This document shows positions 1 through 7,829 of a stretch of 64,000 nt of DNA, one piece after another (position 1 is the stretch's first letter; each line of letters begins with the position of its first letter). Under the pieces are notes generated by a model. That model ran no database searches. It saw nothing but the letters and a program-made list of their open reading frames with translations, and was not told the DNA's origin. Origin of the DNA: Sphingomonas oryzagri. Its GTDB lineage: Bacteria > Pseudomonadota > Alphaproteobacteria > Sphingomonadales > Sphingomonadaceae. The stretch is taken from assembly GCF_029906645.1 (NCBI RefSeq), contig NZ_JARYGZ010000006.1, forward strand, positions 1-64,000, read 5' to 3'. A program made the position numbers and the translations under genes.

Positions 1-350
1 CTACACGCCGAGCCGCCGCCCGCATGTCCCTTCATCCAACCAACAATGAGAAAGATCAAACCGCTGCGCCGACAACCTCTTGTCCCTCCCTTTCGGTCGG
101 GGCAGTGTGGCTGCCGATGTAGCGGTGAACCGCGTTTCGCTGTTGGCGAAGCGCCGTTGACGAGGGGCTATCTATGGGCGGTCGCTCCCCCCGTCAACCG
201 CGTTTTGCAATTTTGTTGCGCTTTTATCGAAAGTGCCCGGAAACCGGGCTTTCTTAACCCCTGCGCGGGCATAGACCCACCATGCAGAGCGTGGAGAATC
301 GGGTGTCGGCGATTCGTGAAGGGCAGGAATCGGCGGAATCGGGCGGCGAA
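1..350. other. left-edge non-coding stretch
   Basis: No convincing gene lies between the left edge and the flippase. The open frames here have no recognisable protein and read through the terminator-like hairpin at 229-255. An alternative ATG for the flippase exists at 282. The stretch probably holds the end of an upstream transcript and the flippase leader. Confidence 0.5.
229..255 (+). terminator. rho-independent terminator-like hairpin
   Basis: Arms GCCCGG (235-240) and CCGGGC (244-249) enclose an AAA loop. The stem extends outward by GAAA/TTTC with a small bulge and is followed by TTTCTT. It is oriented to stop plus-strand transcription entering from the left, or to attenuate the flippase gene. 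Confidence 0.5.
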
Positions 351-1796
351 ATGACCGCGCGAATCCGCAGCGCGGTCATTTGGCGGTCGGGCAGCCAGAT
401 GATCGGCCAGCTTGTCATGTGGGGATCGACCTTCCTGGTCCTGCGCCTGCTGACGCCAGGCGACTATGGCCTGTTCGCGATGACCCAGGTGGTGATCGGC
501 CTCGCGCAACTCCTCAATGGCTACAGCTTCGCATCTTCACTGGTGCAGGCCGAACAGCTCGACACGCGCCGGGCCAGCCAGGTGTTCGGCATGCTCATCA
601 TGATGAACTTCGGCATGGCGGCCGTACAGTTCCTGATGGCCCCGCTCGCCGCAGCCTATTTCCACCAGCCGGCACTGACCCTGATGCTGCGGGTCCAGTG
701 CCTGCTGCACCTGACAACACCCTTCATCGTCGTGCCGCAGGCGCTGCTCAGCCGGAACATCGATTTCCGTACGCAGGCACGCGCCAACCTCGCCGCCGCA
801 TTGTCGGGCGCGATCGCGGGGCCGGTCTGTGCACTTGCCGGGTTCGGCGTGTGGACTCTGGTCATCGCGCCGATCGTGATGTTCTGGACGCGCGCGATCC
901 TGCTGCAGACGCTCGGCCACTGGTGGATCCGCCCGCGCTTCGCGCTCGCGGGAGCCGGTGCGATGTTCGGCTATGGCGGCATGGTATTGGTGAGTGACGT
1001 GCTGTGGTTCGTGCAGAACCAGGCCGATACCTTCATCGCGGGCCGCCGTTTCGACGCCCACATGCTCGGCCTCTATTCGGAGGGACTGTTCCTCACCCAG
1101 CTGTTCATCAACAAGTTCGTGCCGGCGCTGAACGAGGTCGCCTTCCCGGCCTATGCGCGGATGCAGTCGGATCGCAGCTCCGTCGCCTGGAGCTTCGCCA
1201 AGGCGCTCTCGATCATCATGGTCGCGGCGATGCCCTGCTTCATCGGGCTGGCGGCGACCGCCGAGCCGCTGGTGCTGACGGTGATGGGGCCGAAATGGGC
1301 GGAGGCGGTGCCACTGGTGCGGCTGCTCGCCTTCGCGATGCCGTTCACGACGCTCCATGTCCTCTACCCGCCCGCCACCAACGCGCTGGGCAAGCCCAAG
1401 ATCGCGGCGATCACCTCGGCGGCGGGCGCGGCGGTGCTGCCGGTCGCCTTCGCGGTCGGCGTCGGCTACGGGCCGATCGGCATGGCGGCGGCGTGGGTGG
1501 TGTCGATGCCGCTGCTGGTGCTGCTCTCCTCCAGCCTGTCGCTCCCGGTGCTGGGGCTGAGCTGGGCGCGGCTCGGCCAGGCGGTTCTGCCGCCGCTCGC
1601 CGCCGCGCTGGCGATGGGCGCGGTTGTGACCGGGATCGATCACCTGCTCCCACCGATGGCCGCGCCTCTGCGGCTGGCGAGCCTCGTACCGGTGGGCGTC
1701 GTTGCCTATGCCGGCTTCGTCCTGCTCTTCGCGCGCGATATCGTGCGTCAGGCGCTGGCGATGGTGCGCGGCCGGGGCAAGCCGGCCGCCGCCTAA
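351..1796 (+). CDS. Wzx-like polysaccharide flippase (oligosaccharide/LPS biosynthesis membrane protein)
   Basis: A 481-residue, very hydrophobic polytopic protein with about 12 predicted transmembrane segments. It resembles the MOP-superfamily flippases (RfbX/Wzx, polysaccharide biosynthesis protein) that move undecaprenyl-linked sugar units across the inner membrane. The N-terminus MTARIRSAVIWRSGSQ followed directly by the first helix is typical, so ATG at 351 is preferred. ATG at 282 would add 23 polar residues, and neither start has a strong Shine-Dalgarno. The stop overlaps the end of the convergent CBS gene by 4 bp. No glycosyltransferase partner is visible next to it, so the substrate is unknown; export of exopolysaccharide or O-antigen is inferred only from the family. 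Confidence 0.85.
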   Translation: MTARIRSAVIWRSGSQMIGQLVMWGSTFLVLRLLTPGDYGLFAMTQVVIGLAQLLNGYSFASSLVQAEQLDTRRASQVFGMLIMMNFGMAAVQFLMAPLAAAYFHQPALTLMLRVQCLLHLTTPFIVVPQALLSRNIDFRTQARANLAAALSGAIAGPVCALAGFGVWTLVIAPIVMFWTRAILLQTLGHWWIRPRFALAGAGAMFGYGGMVLVSDVLWFVQNQADTFIAGRRFDAHMLGLYSEGLFLTQLFINKFVPALNEVAFPAYARMQSDRSSVAWSFAKALSIIMVAAMPCFIGLAATAEPLVLTVMGPKWAEAVPLVRLLAFAMPFTTLHVLYPPATNALGKPKIAAITSAAGAAVLPVAFAVGVGYGPIGMAAAWVVSMPLLVLLSSSLSLPVLGLSWARLGQAVLPPLAAALAMGAVVTGIDHLLPPMAAPLRLASLVPVGVVAYAGFVLLFARDIVRQALAMVRGRGKPAAA

Positions 1797-2221
1797 TTGC
1801 CGGCGATGTAGAGGCGCATCGCCTCGGCATCGGCCTCGATGCGATCGATGCGCAGCTTCACCAGATCGCCGATCGAGACGAGGCCGACCACCGCGCCGCC
1901 CTCCACCACCGGCAGATGGCGGATGCGCCGCTTCGTCATCAGCGCCAGTGCCGACATGATCGGGGTGCTTTTCTCGACGGTCAGCGCCGGCGAGGTCATC
2001 ACCTCGGACACGCGGCGATCGAGCGCCGCCGGCCCTTCCTGCGCCAGCCGGTAGATCACGTCACGTTCGGAGAAGATCCCCTCCACCCGCCCGCCGGCGA
2101 TCACCGGCACCGCGCCGATGCGCCGGTCGGCCAGCAGTTTCACAACTTCCCCGACGCGCTGATCGGGGCCGACGGAGATGATCTCCGCACCCTTGTTCTG
2201 GAGTATCGCCGCGATCGTCAT
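1793..2221 (-). CDS. CBS-domain pair protein
   Basis: A 142-residue protein made of two CBS motifs (about residues 8-60 and 75-130) with no extra catalytic domain. CBS pairs bind adenine nucleotides, SAM or NAD and act as energy sensors or oligomerisation modules. Sequences such as ISVGPDQRVGEVVKLLADRRIGAVPVI and the matching second copy (RIRHLPVVEGG) show the repeat. ATG at 2221 is chosen because GAGAGGAG sits 5 nt upstream; the longer frame adds only five residues. It resembles the stand-alone CBS proteins common in alphaproteobacteria. Target protein unknown. Confidence 0.85.
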   Translation of the reverse strand: MTIAAILQNKGAEIISVGPDQRVGEVVKLLADRRIGAVPVIAGGRVEGIFSERDVIYRLAQEGPAALDRRVSEVMTSPALTVEKSTPIMSALALMTKRRIRHLPVVEGGAVVGLVSIGDLVKLRIDRIEADAEAMRLYIAGN

Positions 2222-2307
2222 GCCGGCTCCTCTCATTCTCGTTGGCGAAGCCGGCCCTTTGCGCCGGCCCGGTTGATCATCCCACTTTCGCGGTCCAATG
2301 GAAAGCC

Positions 2308-2598
2308 ATGCCGCGCCACGATCCCGCCCCGCGTTCGTCGATCGCCAACCCGCACGCCTGGGCGCGTTTCCGCACGATCATGCGCTGGATGACGCTGCTG
2401 GGAATCGCCTGCGTGATCGGCGCGCTGGCCTATCTGCGGGACGGCGGCACCCCGATGACGGCGCAGGTCGTGATCGCCACCGCGCTCGGCGTGTTCCTGA
2501 CGGTGCTGGTCGGCACCGGGTTGATGAGCCTGATCTTCCTGTCGCACGGCAGCGGCCATGACGAGCAGGTGGACGACCCCTTCGACGAGCGGCGCTGA
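2308..2598 (+). CDS. small two-helix membrane protein of unknown function
   Basis: A 96-residue protein with a basic N-terminus (MPRHDPAPRSSIANPH), two hydrophobic segments (about residues 27-43 and 52-77) and an acidic C-terminal tail ending DPFDERR. It looks like the short conserved inner-membrane proteins often left unnamed in sphingomonads. ATG at 2308 is used; the open frame continues upstream to a TTG at 2242 but without support. Convergent with the DUF4167 gene. Function not recognisable from sequence. Confidence 0.6.
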   Translation: MPRHDPAPRSSIANPHAWARFRTIMRWMTLLGIACVIGALAYLRDGGTPMTAQVVIATALGVFLTVLVGTGLMSLIFLSHGSGHDEQVDDPFDERR

Positions 2599-2600
2599 AC

Positions 2601-2641
2601 GACGAAAGGGCGCCGCCCCATTGGAGCGACGCCCTCTCGTT
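2601..2641. terminator. bidirectional hairpin between convergent genes
   Basis: A 12-bp stem with one mismatch (arms 2601-2612 and 2630-2641, core GGGCG/CGCCC) lies between the stop codons of the convergent genes ending at 2598 and 2660. There is no clear U-tract on either strand, so it is terminator-like rather than a classical intrinsic terminator. Confidence 0.4.
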
Positions 2642-2659
2642 CAGATCCGGCGATACCGA

Positions 2660-3445
2660 TCAGGCGGCAACGTCGGCTTCCGATGCGGTGCGACGGGTGC
2701 GGCGCTTGCGCGGCGCAGGCTCGGCGGCCTCGTCCTCGGCCTGGCCATTCGCCGCATCCCCGGCAGACGCCGAGAAGGACGGCGGCAGGCGATCGACCTC
2801 GATCCGCTGCGGTGCTTCGGCCGAGTCTTCCGCCTTCACCTTGCGGGGGCGGCCACGGCGCGGCTTGGGCGCGTCTTCCTCGGCAGCGACAGGAGCGGGA
2901 GCGACCTCGGCAGCCGGCGCCTGCTCCACCGGCGCAGCGGCGACCGGCTCGCGATAGTCGCGGCGCTCACGGCGATTGCCGCGATCTTCCCGATCGTCAC
3001 GACGGTTGCCGCGATCCTCGCGATCGCCACGGTCACGGCGGAACTGGCGATCCTGCTGCTCGGGCTGGTGCTCGCGCGCTTCGGTCTCGGCGCCGTCGTC
3101 GGTGCCTTCGCCCTCATCGCCCTCGCCGTCGAAGTCTTCGTTGTCGAAGCGCTGACGACGCTGCTGCTGATGCTGGTTCTGATCCTCGAAGCGCGACCGG
3201 GATTCCGCCAGCACACGGAAATAATGATCCGCGAACTGGTGATAATATTCGGTCATCACCCGGTCGCCCTGGGTCTGGGCGTCACGCGCGAGATTCTTGT
3301 ATTTCTCAAGGAGCTGGGCGGCATTGCCACGCGCCCGGTTGTCGATCCGGTTACCCCTGTCGCCACCGTTGTTGGGGCCCCGCATCTGCTGCGGACCGCC
3401 GCCACCACGGCCACGGCGACGGCCGTTCTGCCGATTGTTGATCAA
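2660..3445 (-). CDS. DUF4167 domain protein, arginine/acid-rich RNA-binding-like
   Basis: A 261-residue protein. The first about 85 residues ([16 protein letters not shown], then a helix with NAAQLLEKYKNLARDAQTQG and YYHQFADHYFRVLAE) match the DUF4167 family of alphaproteobacteria. The rest is low-complexity: a Gln/Arg/Asp-rich middle with repeated DRGNRRDDRED-like blocks, then Pro/Ala-rich and basic stretches ending RKRRTRRTASEADVAA. The start is TTG at 3445, with GAGGA 10 nt upstream and the family N-terminus beginning exactly there. The composition suggests nucleic-acid binding, but the function is not established. It follows the hisS-prfA-prmC operon on the same strand after a 301-bp gap, so it probably has its own promoter. 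Confidence 0.85.
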   Translation of the reverse strand: MINNRQNGRRRGRGGGGPQQMRGPNNGGDRGNRIDNRARGNAAQLLEKYKNLARDAQTQGDRVMTEYYHQFADHYFRVLAESRSRFEDQNQHQQQRRQRFDNEDFDGEGDEGEGTDDGAETEAREHQPEQQDRQFRRDRGDREDRGNRRDDREDRGNRRERRDYREPVAAAPVEQAPAAEVAPAPVAAEEDAPKPRRGRPRKVKAEDSAEAPQRIEVDRLPPSFSASAGDAANGQAEDEAAEPAPRKRRTRRTASEADVAA

Positions 3446-3746
3446 CGTCTGAGAGTCCTCGTTCTTGTGGCCTTGAAAGTCACCACTCCTGCCGGTGCAA
3501 TTCCGGCGTCATCATCCGGGCCATCCCGGCGATTCCTGCGTCCGATCCATGGCCGGCGCCAGCGACAGGACACACCCCGAGAGGCGCGCCCGATCCGCGT
3601 CGCCACCCCCGCCCAGCGGGAGCAACAGGCCATCGGTTTCGGCATGGGGCTACAGCGTTGGAAACTCGCGTTCCGATGCTGAATGGCCCCCGTTCCTGAT
3701 CGCTATGTAGTGCGCCCAAACGGCAAAACCAAGTCAAATATGCGTC
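3446..3746. other. 301-bp intergenic region, probable DUF4167 promoter/leader
   Basis: No gene is supported between prmC and the DUF4167 gene. On the minus strand a TTGACT (3737-3732) lies just beyond the prmC stop and an AT-richer patch follows (CACTAC at 3712-3707, spacing 19; TACATA at 3709-3704, spacing 22). The spacing is not ideal, so a promoter here is possible but weakly supported. The remaining about 250 bp would be a long leader. Confidence 0.35.
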
Positions 3747-4661
3747 TTATCGCCGCGTTGCCACGATACAGCGATCGAGGCCGGCAAGGTCGTGGCGGAT
3801 TTGCACCACCAGCCCTTGCGACGCGATTAACGAGGCGACGGCCGCGCCTTGCGTCGCGCCGATCTCGATGCAGGCAACGCCGCCGGGCGCTAGCTGGGCG
3901 GGCAGCAGCGGGGCTATCGCGCGATAATCGTCGAGGCCGTCCGCGCCGGCGAAGAGAGCCGAATGCGGCTCATGCTCGATCACGTCGCGGGCGAGCGGCT
4001 CGGCGGTGCCGATATAGGGCGGGTTGCAGAGGATCAGATCGAACGCCTCGCCTGTGCCGGACCAGTCGCCTTCGATGATTTGGGCGCGGCCGGCCATACC
4101 CAGCGCCTCGGCATTGGCCTGAGCAATGGCGAGCGCCTGGGGCGAGCGGTCGATGCCGACGCCGGTAGCCTCGGGCCACTCGGCCAGCGCGGCGAGCAGC
4201 AGCGCGCCGGAGCCGGTACCGAGATCGAGGATGCGTTTCGGCCCGGATGAACCGGCGAAGTGAGCGACGGCCACCTCGATCAGCGTCTCACTGTCGGGGC
4301 GCGGGATGAGGACTCCGGGGGCCACCTTCAGCCGGATCGTCCAGAAATCGCGATGCCCGAGGATGTAGGCGATGGGTTCGCCGGACATGCGGCGCTCCAA
4401 CAGGACTTCAAACGATCCGTTCGCACTGAGCGTAGTCGAAGTGCGGGCAGCGGGCGCCGCGCTTGCAGCCTGTCCTTCGACTACGCTCAGGACGAACGGG
4501 GGGATGGGCTGGCCCAGACCCGCAAGGATCATCGCTTCCCGCGTCACCCCCAGCGCCTCCGCCATCAGCAGCTCGGCATCGAGCCTCGGTGTCTCGGAGG
4601 TTTCGGCCAAGCGCGTAGCCGCCGCCCGGATCGCCGCCCCGATGGTCTCAGGCGGCGACAT
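3747..4661 (-). CDS. prmC: peptide chain release factor N5-glutamine methyltransferase, with in-frame repeat insertion
   Basis: PrmC (HemK) methylates the glutamine of the GGQ motif of release factors using SAM. The 304-residue protein has the N-terminal helical substrate domain, the SAM motif [14 protein letters not shown] and the catalytic CNPPYIG motif. It directly follows prfA, its substrate, with a 14-bp overlap of coding regions. Oddity: residues about 55-82 (beginning PFVLSVVEG, ending STTLSANG) are encoded by a palindromic family-A repeat (4418-4499). This makes the protein longer than typical (E. coli PrmC is 277 residues) by about the size of the insert. The insert lies in the linker before the conserved [14 protein letters not shown] block, so the enzyme could remain active. 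Confidence 0.93.
   Translation of the reverse strand: MSPPETIGAAIRAAATRLAETSETPRLDAELLMAEALGVTREAMILAGLGQPIPPFVLSVVEGQAASAAPAARTSTTLSANGSFEVLLERRMSGEPIAYILGHRDFWTIRLKVAPGVLIPRPDSETLIEVAVAHFAGSSGPKRILDLGTGSGALLLAALAEWPEATGVGIDRSPQALAIAQANAEALGMAGRAQIIEGDWSGTGEAFDLILCNPPYIGTAEPLARDVIEHEPHSALFAGADGLDDYRAIAPLLPAQLAPGGVACIEIGATQGAAVASLIASQGLVVQIRHDLAGLDRCIVATRR
4418..4499. repeat. family-A palindromic repeat, copy 1 (inside prmC)
   Basis: An 82-bp element bounded by CCGTTCG and CGAACGG. Each half is its own hairpin: GCACT-GAGCGTAGTCGA-AGTGC on the left and GTCCT-TCGACTACGCTC-AGGAC on the right. The two loops are reverse complements, so the whole element can also fold as one long cruciform. It keeps the prmC frame open and encodes 28 residues. 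Other copies are at 11457-11523, 23191-23262, 26406-26489 and 59274-59356. Confidence 0.9.
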
Positions 4662-5733
4662 CGTCCAGCGCGGCGAGCCTTCCCGCCTCGTCCTCGGCGA
4701 TCAGCGCGCCGATCAGCTCGTCCATCTGGCCCTGCAGGATCTCCGGCAGGCGGTGGAGCGTCAGGTTGATCCGATGATCGGTCACGCGACCCTGCGGGAA
4801 ATTGTAGGTGCGGATGCGCTCGGAGCGGTCGCCCGATCCCACCATCGCCTTGCGCGATCCCGCCCGCTCGTTCGCCAGCCGCTCGCGCTCGCGCTCGTAG
4901 AGCCGCGCGCGCAGCACCTTTAGCGCCTTGGCCTTGTTCTTGTGCTGGCTCTTCTCGTCCTGCTGGATCACGACGAGGCCGCTCGGGATATGGACGATCC
5001 GCACCGCGCTGTCGGTGGTGTTGACCGACTGGCCGCCCGGCCCCGACGAGCGATAGATGTCGATGCGCAGATCCCTGGCCTCATCGATCTTCACATCCAC
5101 CTCCTCCGCCTCGGGCAGGACGGCGACGGTGGCGGCGGAGGTGTGGATGCGCCCGCCGCTCTCGGTGACGGGCACGCGCTGGACGCGGTGGACGCCGCTC
5201 TCGAACTTGAGCCGCGCGAACACGCCCTGGCCGGTGACGGAAGCGACGACCTCCTTGTAGCCACCCATCTCGGCGGCATTGGCGGACATCAATTCGACCC
5301 GCCAGCCCTGCGTATCGGCATAGCGCTGGTACATCCGGAACAGGTCACCCGCGAACAAAGCCGCCTCGTCGCCGCCGGTGCCGGCGCGGATTTCGAGGAT
5401 GGCGGAGCGCTCGTCGGCGGCATCCTTGGGCAGCAGCGAGATGGCGAGGTGGCGCTCGGCGGCAGGCAAGCGATCCTTGATCGCCTCGATCTCTTCGGCC
5501 GCCATCGCGCGGATCTCGGGATCGGGATCCTCGCCCATGCCGGTGAGCACCGCGAGCTCGGCGCGCAGCCGCCGCACCTCGGCCGCCGCACGCGCGACCG
5601 GCTCGATCTCGGCATAATCCTTGGAGAGCTGGACGAACTGCTCGGGCGGCAGATCGGCGCGCGCCATCGACGCCTGCAGCTCATCGCGCCGGCCCTCGAT
5701 CTGGGCAATGCGTTCGGCGGAGATGGAGGTCAT
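4648..5733 (-). CDS. prfA: peptide chain release factor 1
   Basis: RF1 terminates translation at UAA/UAG. The 361-residue protein carries the RF1 codon-recognition tripeptide PVT (residues 188-190) and the universal GGQ motif (233-235) that triggers peptidyl-tRNA hydrolysis. The length is typical. ATG at 5733 overlaps the hisS stop as ATGA, giving translational coupling; the longer frame to 5814 lies inside hisS. prmC, which methylates this GGQ, follows at once. The operon order is hisS-prfA-prmC. Confidence 0.97.
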   Translation of the reverse strand: MTSISAERIAQIEGRRDELQASMARADLPPEQFVQLSKDYAEIEPVARAAAEVRRLRAELAVLTGMGEDPDPEIRAMAAEEIEAIKDRLPAAERHLAISLLPKDAADERSAILEIRAGTGGDEAALFAGDLFRMYQRYADTQGWRVELMSANAAEMGGYKEVVASVTGQGVFARLKFESGVHRVQRVPVTESGGRIHTSAATVAVLPEAEEVDVKIDEARDLRIDIYRSSGPGGQSVNTTDSAVRIVHIPSGLVVIQQDEKSQHKNKAKALKVLRARLYERERERLANERAGSRKAMVGSGDRSERIRTYNFPQGRVTDHRINLTLHRLPEILQGQMDELIGALIAEDEAGRLAALDDVAA

Positions 5734-7064
5734 GCGGCGCCCGGTCCGCCTTTGAGTATTTCCGCGATATACTGAGCCCCGGTCGACGAAGCGCTGCCAG
5801 TCGGGATTTGCCAAAGCAGCGACAGAGGCATCGATCCAATGGATTCGATAGAGGCTGTTGCCTGCTGACCCTCCACCAGATTGCGAACGATGATCTTGCC
5901 CTCGGACAGCTCGTTATCGCCGAGAATGAGCGCGTAGGTCGCACCAGAAGCGGATGCCTTCGCCATCCGCTTCTTCATATTGCCCTTGAAGGCCATGTCG
6001 GTTGCGACGCCGCTGCGACGCAGCTTCGCAACGAGGCCAAGCGCAACCGCCTCGGCCGCTTCGCCCATCGGGACCATGACGGCTTCGATCGCCTCAGCCG
6101 CCGGCTCTTCCAGCAGCATCCCCAGCCGCTCGATGCCGGCCGCCCAGCCGACCGCCGGCGTATGCGGGCCACCGAGCGTCTCGATCAGCCCGTCATAGCG
6201 GCCGCCGCCCAGCACCGTGCCCTGCGCGCCGAGCCGGTCGGTCACGAACTCGAAGGCGGTGTGGCGGTAATAATCGAGGCCGCGCACCAGCCGCGCGTTG
6301 CGCGTCCACGCCACGCCCGCCGCGTCCAGCCCCTTGGTCACCGCCTCGAAGAAGGCGCCCGCCTCGGAAGACATATGATCGTCGATCCCCGGCGCGGCGT
6401 CCGCGATCGGGCGGTCCCTCGGGTCCTTCGAATCGAGGATGCGCAGCGGGTTCTTGTCGAGGCGCGTCTGGCTATCCTCGGAAAGATCGCCGCGATGCCC
6501 CTCGAAATGGGCCACCAGCGCCTGCCGCCACGCATCGCGCGTTTCGGAATCGCCCAGCGTGTTGAGCTGGAGCGTCACGCCGTCCGCGATGCCCAGTTCC
6601 TTCAGAAGCTGGTCGGCGAGCACCAGCAGCTCGACGTCCGCCGCCGGCTCCGCCGCGCCGATCACCTCGGCGTCGATCTGGTGGAACTGGCGGTAGCGCC
6701 CCTTCTGCGGCCGCTCGTAGCGGAACACCGGGCCGTGCGTCGCGAGCTTGAGCGGCGCGAACTGCTGCCAGCCCTCGGTCAGATAGGCGCGGCACAGGCC
6801 GGCGGTGAATTCCGGGCGCAGCGTCAGCGAATCCCCGCCGCGATCCTCGAACGTATACATCTCCTTGGAGACGACGTCGGTGGTCTCGCCGATCGAGCGG
6901 GCGAAGACGGCAGTCGCCTCGAAGATCGGGATCTGGACCTGCTGGAAGCCGTAAAGACGGCGCACCCGCTCGAACGCTTCGACGACCGCATGATGTCGCC
7001 GCGCGGACTCCCCGAAAAGATCCTGCGTTCCTCGGATGGGCTTGGGGGTTTCAGGGCGTGCCAT
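5730..7064 (-). CDS. hisS: histidine-tRNA ligase
   Basis: Class II HisRS charges tRNA-His. Motif 2 appears in the block [16 protein letters not shown], the histidine-binding signature in [15 protein letters not shown] and motif 3 in [14 protein letters not shown]; a C-terminal anticodon-binding domain follows. The protein begins [18 protein letters not shown], the expected N-terminus. At 444 residues it is somewhat longer than many bacterial HisRS: a tail of about 25 residues follows the usual end ([10 protein letters not shown]...). First gene of the hisS-prfA-prmC operon; divergent from ppa. Confidence 0.96.
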   Translation of the reverse strand: MARPETPKPIRGTQDLFGESARRHHAVVEAFERVRRLYGFQQVQIPIFEATAVFARSIGETTDVVSKEMYTFEDRGGDSLTLRPEFTAGLCRAYLTEGWQQFAPLKLATHGPVFRYERPQKGRYRQFHQIDAEVIGAAEPAADVELLVLADQLLKELGIADGVTLQLNTLGDSETRDAWRQALVAHFEGHRGDLSEDSQTRLDKNPLRILDSKDPRDRPIADAAPGIDDHMSSEAGAFFEAVTKGLDAAGVAWTRNARLVRGLDYYRHTAFEFVTDRLGAQGTVLGGGRYDGLIETLGGPHTPAVGWAAGIERLGMLLEEPAAEAIEAVMVPMGEAAEAVALGLVAKLRRSGVATDMAFKGNMKKRMAKASASGATYALILGDNELSEGKIIVRNLVEGQQATASIESIGSMPLSLLWQIPTGSASSTGAQYIAEILKGGPGAA

Positions 7065-7130
7065 GGGGGCGGCCTCCTAACCTAATTCCTTCAAACGGAA
7101 AATATCATTCGCAATTGCACAATAAGACGC

Positions 7131-7159
7131 TTGTGGATGACATATCCGAACCGCTATTC
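7131..7159 (+). promoter_or_regulatory. putative ppa promoter
   Basis: TTGTGG (7131-7136), a 17-bp spacer and CTATTC (7154-7159) resemble the alphaproteobacterial housekeeping pattern (TTGAC ... CTATAT), 11 bp before the ppa start. The surrounding 7080-7160 stretch is AT-richer than its neighbours and must also hold the divergent hisS promoter. Confidence 0.4.
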
Positions 7160-7170
7160 GCGGCCACGCT

Positions 7171-7740
7171 ATGAACATCGATCTCATCCCCGTCGGGGCC
7201 AATCCGCCGCACGAGCTCAACGTCATCATCGAGGTGCCGGTGGGCGGCGAGCCGGTGAAGTACGAGTTCGACAAGAAGTCGGGCGCGCTCTTCGTCGATC
7301 GCATCCTGCACACGCCGATGCGCTACCCGGCGAACTACGGCTTCGTGCCGCACACCCTCTCGCCGGACGGCGATCCGCTCGACGCGCTGGTGATCGCGCG
7401 CTCGCCCTTCGTACCCGGCTCGGTGGTGCGCGTCCGCCCGATCGCGGTGCTGCGGCTGGAGGATGAGGCCGGCGGCGACGAGAAGCTGATCACCGTGCCC
7501 GACGAGAAGACCTTCCCTTACTATAACGACGTCGGCGAGAAGGGCGATCTGCCTGAGATCATCATGCAGCAGATCGAGCATTTCTTCACCCACTACAAGG
7601 ATCTGGAAGCCAAGAAGTGGGTGCGCATCGGCACCTGGGGCGACGCCGAGGAAGCGCGCCAGGTGATCGTCGAGGCTATCGAACTCGCCAAGAGGAAGAA
7701 GGCCGAGACCGGCACCGACGCCGGCGCGAAGGCGCTCTGA
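7171..7740 (+). CDS. ppa: inorganic pyrophosphatase, family I
   Basis: A cytosolic, Mg-dependent enzyme that hydrolyses pyrophosphate to phosphate, pulling biosynthetic reactions forward. The 189-residue sequence has the family I signature DGDPLDALV and the conserved substrate region VDRILHTPMRYPANYGFVP. It is slightly longer than E. coli Ppa, with a basic tail ending AGAKAL. The start is the ATG before NIDLIPVGANPP, a standard N-terminus. It is divergent from hisS and appears monocistronic. Confidence 0.96.
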   Translation: MNIDLIPVGANPPHELNVIIEVPVGGEPVKYEFDKKSGALFVDRILHTPMRYPANYGFVPHTLSPDGDPLDALVIARSPFVPGSVVRVRPIAVLRLEDEAGGDEKLITVPDEKTFPYYNDVGEKGDLPEIIMQQIEHFFTHYKDLEAKKWVRIGTWGDAEEARQVIVEAIELAKRKKAETGTDAGAKAL

Positions 7741-7756
7741 AATATTTGAAATAAAA

Positions 7757-7791
7757 TTGCGCGCTCTGGACGATCGTATCGGAGCGCGCAA
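7757..7791. terminator. 10-bp perfect hairpin after ppa
   Basis: TTGCGCGCTC (7757-7766) pairs perfectly with GAGCGCGCAA (7782-7791). On the plus strand the flanks are A-rich on both sides. Only the minus strand shows a U-tract after the stem, which is the wrong side for ppa. It may act in either direction. Confidence 0.4.
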
Positions 7792-7829
7792 AAAGGCTGA
7801 CTTCGTTCTGTAGCGGAGTCGTCGCTTTC

